Positions 55,790 to 57,785 of a stretch of DNA of 57,785 nucleotides are shown here, piece by piece; the stretch's first letter is position 1, and the number at the start of each line of letters is the position of its first letter. This DNA is from a virus. A program made the translations under genes and the position numbers. Location: the IMG/VR virus record IMGVR_UViG_3300037339_000276, positions 1 through 57,785 of that record. The stretch is one strand, 5' to 3'. The notes beneath the pieces were generated by a model that was not told the origin of the DNA, ran no database searches, and saw only the letters and a program-made list of their open reading frames with translations.

Positions 55790-57785
55790 ATGGCTAGCAT
55801 AATGGTCTATGGTGCTGGCGGTATCTATAATGATGGGTCAGTCTACGGAAGAATTGATCCGGCTCTAGCTGCCGCTCAAGCACTAACAATGCGAGAGACA
55901 GATCTGCGTGTAAAAGTTTATGATGATCACTTAAATGATTATATTGCAATAAGTGGGTTTTTATCTGTAACTATAGGTAGAGGCGGAGTACTTCACCAGC
56001 CTACAGTATATTCTACAGACCAAGCATATAGTGAATACAGGTTAACTTATGATGCGTGTGCTTTAGCTAACGGTCATATAGTAAGAGTTAGAAATGGTAA
56101 TGGAACGGTAGGTGACCGCAATATCTATATCCAAGATATTTCTGATCCTACTGATTCATTTCAGTGGATAAACTGGACTTTACTTTACAGCGGTACTTTC
56201 TATGCTGTGGCAATTATTCCAGCTTCAGCTAGTACTTATCATGTCTATTCGGCGAGTGCTACTGGTATTAGAAAGAATAATGTAGCAAAACAGTCTCTAA
56301 CAGGGATTGTTTCTATAGCACCAGTAAGAGGAGCTATAGATGCTATGTTTGTCACTCGTGTATTTGCAGATTCACTTGACGGCAAACGAGTGATGGATGT
56401 AGCTTACAGTAGCAATATAGAAACTACTGCATTCTCTGACGATGAATTTAATTATAGATGGCTTAGAACAGAAATCAATGCCATCTTAATGCCAGATGGT
56501 AGAGTAGCTAGAATACAAACTGCGGGATGGGGTACAGATCCAAGAAGTACTAATCTTGCTGAGTCTCTTACTATTGCCTTTAATCCGTCATTAACTAACC
56601 TCCGACCAGTAGATCCACCAAGGCTTATTAGAGGTTTTGCTGGTCAAGCCGGATCTAATGCCATAGTTCATCCGTACCTTACTAGGCTGTCTGATGGATT
56701 TTATTACCTATTCTATGGAGAGTCAAGGTTTGATGCTGACAAAGATGTAGCCATTAGTGTAGCTACTTTGTTTTGGCAGAGGTCCAAAGACTTAATCTAT
56801 TGGACTGAGCCTGTAGCAGTTGGCTTTGACAACATGACTCCCACCGGCCATGCAGTCGTAGAAACTGGTGGCAGGGTTTATATCACCAACAATGGTAAGG
56901 GATGGTCTAGAGCTGTAGCTACTACTGAATATGATATTAGTAACTATATTCCAGAGCTTTCTATGAGTATACCTAAGACACTCGAAGAGGGCTCTGCTAG
57001 CTTCACTGTGGCTAATCCCAATGGAATTAATGATTACCTGGAAGATTTATCAGATCATAGAATGACCATAGAAGTAGGTCTTAGGTCTGGTGATGGCACT
57101 TGGAATTATGAACAGTTTAATGACTGGTGGTTGCATCGTGCTAAGAAAGAAATGCAAGCACAGGTAAACCGTTTGACCGTAACAGCCTATGATATTACTA
57201 AAAGATTGAATAATCCGCTGAGGGATGTATTTAACTTCACGGGTAGAACATATTGGCATGATTGGGCAATTGGTAAAAGAAATAAACTATTCAATTACTA
57301 CATTCGCGGCGGTAAATCATCAATGTATAAGTCTAGTTCTACTAGCTTATACCTAAAAGTTACTAGAATTAACCGAACTTATCTTTGCTTATACACCGGA
57401 TGGAAAGGTCACAACGCAGACTTTAGTGTTAGGTTCCGTGGCGGGAAATTTATTTCAGGTGAAAAGTTTGGCTTAATCTACCGGTATAAGGATGGTAAGA
57501 ACTACTACTGGGCCCATATTGATGGACAAACCCTCAGACTTCAAAGGCGCAGAAATAATGTAGCTGTTAATTTAGCAAGTTATAGTATTGGCAGTTATCT
57601 AAATAATCCAACTATTTCTGTATCTGTTAGATTTGGGTTTCATTTCATCTCTATCAATGGAGTTCTTAGAATCACCCATAATGAAACTGTTCAAAGTGTT
57701 AATCCCGGATATATTGGAATAAGGTACTACAGAGCTACTAAGACCGGAGACTTCGGTGCCGATAACTTCTCTATGCTTTCATGGG
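55790..57785 (+). CDS. Tail tip / baseplate protein, N-terminal part (continues at position 1)
   Basis: Starts at ATG 55790 and stays open to the end of the window; in the circular genome it continues to 808 (about 877 residues). Residues about 1-380 are beta-rich, with YYLFYGESRFDADKD like a sialidase/arabinanase-type propeller strand. Residues about 385-480 (YIPELSMSIPKTLEEGSASFTVANPNG, VNRLTVTAYDITKRLNN) match the tail-hub pattern common in baseplate proteins. The rest is LamG-like (GEKFGLIYRYKDGKNYYWAHIDG). Probably hub and receptor-facing in one chain. Confidence 0.75.
   Translation, partial: MASIMVYGAGGIYNDGSVYGRIDPALAAAQALTMRETDLRVKVYDDHLNDYIAISGFLSVTIGRGGVLHQPTVYSTDQAYSEYRLTYDACALANGHIVRVRNGNGTVGDRNIYIQDISDPTDSFQWINWTLLYSGTFYAVAIIPASASTYHVYSASATGIRKNNVAKQSLTGIVSIAPVRGAIDAMFVTRVFADSLDGKRVMDVAYSSNIETTAFSDDEFNYRWLRTEINAILMPDGRVARIQTAGWGTDPRSTNLAESLTIAFNPSLTNLRPVDPPRLIRGFAGQAGSNAIVHPYLTRLSDGFYYLFYGESRFDADKDVAISVATLFWQRSKDLIYWTEPVAVGFDNMTPTGHAVVETGGRVYITNNGKGWSRAVATTEYDISNYIPELSMSIPKTLEEGSASFTVANPNGINDYLEDLSDHRMTIEVGLRSGDGTWNYEQFNDWWLHRAKKEMQAQVNRLTVTAYDITKRLNNPLRDVFNFTGRTYWHDWAIGKRNKLFNYYIRGGKSSMYKSSSTSLYLKVTRINRTYLCLYTGWKGHNADFSVRFRGGKFISGEKFGLIYRYKDGKNYYWAHIDGQTLRLQRRRNNVAVNLASYSIGSYLNNPTISVSVRFGFHFISINGVLRITHNETVQSVNPGYIGIRYYRATKTGDFGADNFSMLSW
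57616..57785. repeat. Terminal direct repeat, right copy
   Basis: Repeats bases 1-170 with four mismatches (57742 and 57769-57771). The differences change one codon of the tail-tip protein from Val to Ser (DNFVM at the left copy, DNFSM here) and one silently (Lys). Confidence 0.9.

Noticed and set aside
1-57785. Enrichment of the hexamer CTGTGG as a chi-like or orientation signal
   Set aside because: It seemed frequent on the plus strand, but its complement CCACAG is also common, and most copies fall in ordinary codon contexts.

Overview
The window reads as an essentially complete genome of a tailed, siphovirus-type double-stranded DNA phage. It contains a terminase, portal, MuF-like head protein, capsid maturation protein, major capsid, major tail protein, frameshifted tail-assembly chaperones, an 804-residue tape measure protein, tail tip, endolysin and holin, plus a full replication and nucleotide-metabolism set. 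No integrase, excision module or lysogeny repressor was recognised, so a lytic lifestyle is likely. The first and last 170 bases are the same sequence with four mismatches, and one tail-tip gene reads in frame across that join. The natural unit is therefore about 57,615 bp, circular or circularly permuted. The host cannot be named from the sequence. Consensus sigma-70 promoters show a bacterial host with a standard housekeeping sigma factor.

Layout. (1) 1-3910, plus strand: end of the tail-tip gene, two proteins sharing a small beta module, a peptidase-type endolysin and a holin candidate. (2) 15606 down to 4050, minus strand: replication, repair and nucleotide metabolism in three transcription units, each behind a near-perfect TTGACA/TATAAT promoter. 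This arm carries an SNF2 helicase, dNMP kinase, RlpA-like secreted protein, MazG-type dUTPase/dCTPase, two thymidylate-synthase-like proteins, dCMP deaminase, a uracil-DNA-glycosylase/DNA polymerase A fusion, a RecB/Cas4-like nuclease, a Sak4-type ATPase, a DUF669-like SSB candidate, an HNH remnant, two tRNAs and a VRR-NUC nuclease. (3) 15929-29630, plus strand: HTH protein, primase-helicase, endonuclease VII, RuvB, an SLOG-type protein and about 25 very small genes, in five promoter-led units. (4) 29631-31737: mostly non-coding, with a terminator, an array of 22-23 bp dyad iterons, repeated stem-like elements, a GC-rich two-gene minus-strand cassette and a perfect 16-bp inverted repeat. (5) 31738-57785, plus strand: packaging, head and tail genes. 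A 988-residue glycosyltransferase-TPR-methyltransferase-glycosyltransferase fusion directly follows the major capsid gene.

How it fits together. The nucleotide genes would lower dUTP/dCTP, make dUMP from dCMP, convert a pyrimidine monophosphate with one or two thymidylate-synthase-fold enzymes, and phosphorylate the product. The polymerase itself carries a uracil-DNA-glycosylase-like domain. The same combination is known from SPO1-like phages with hydroxymethyluracil DNA, so a modified pyrimidine genome is a real but unproven possibility. Recombination would use the Sak4/SSB/RecB-like trio and RuvB with endonuclease VII. Three blocks of clearly higher GC (about 19430-19870, 30420-31140 and 44160-45580), two of them fused in frame to ordinary phage sequence, point to recent mosaic exchange.

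All calls come from reading the sequence and family knowledge. No database search or structure prediction was run.
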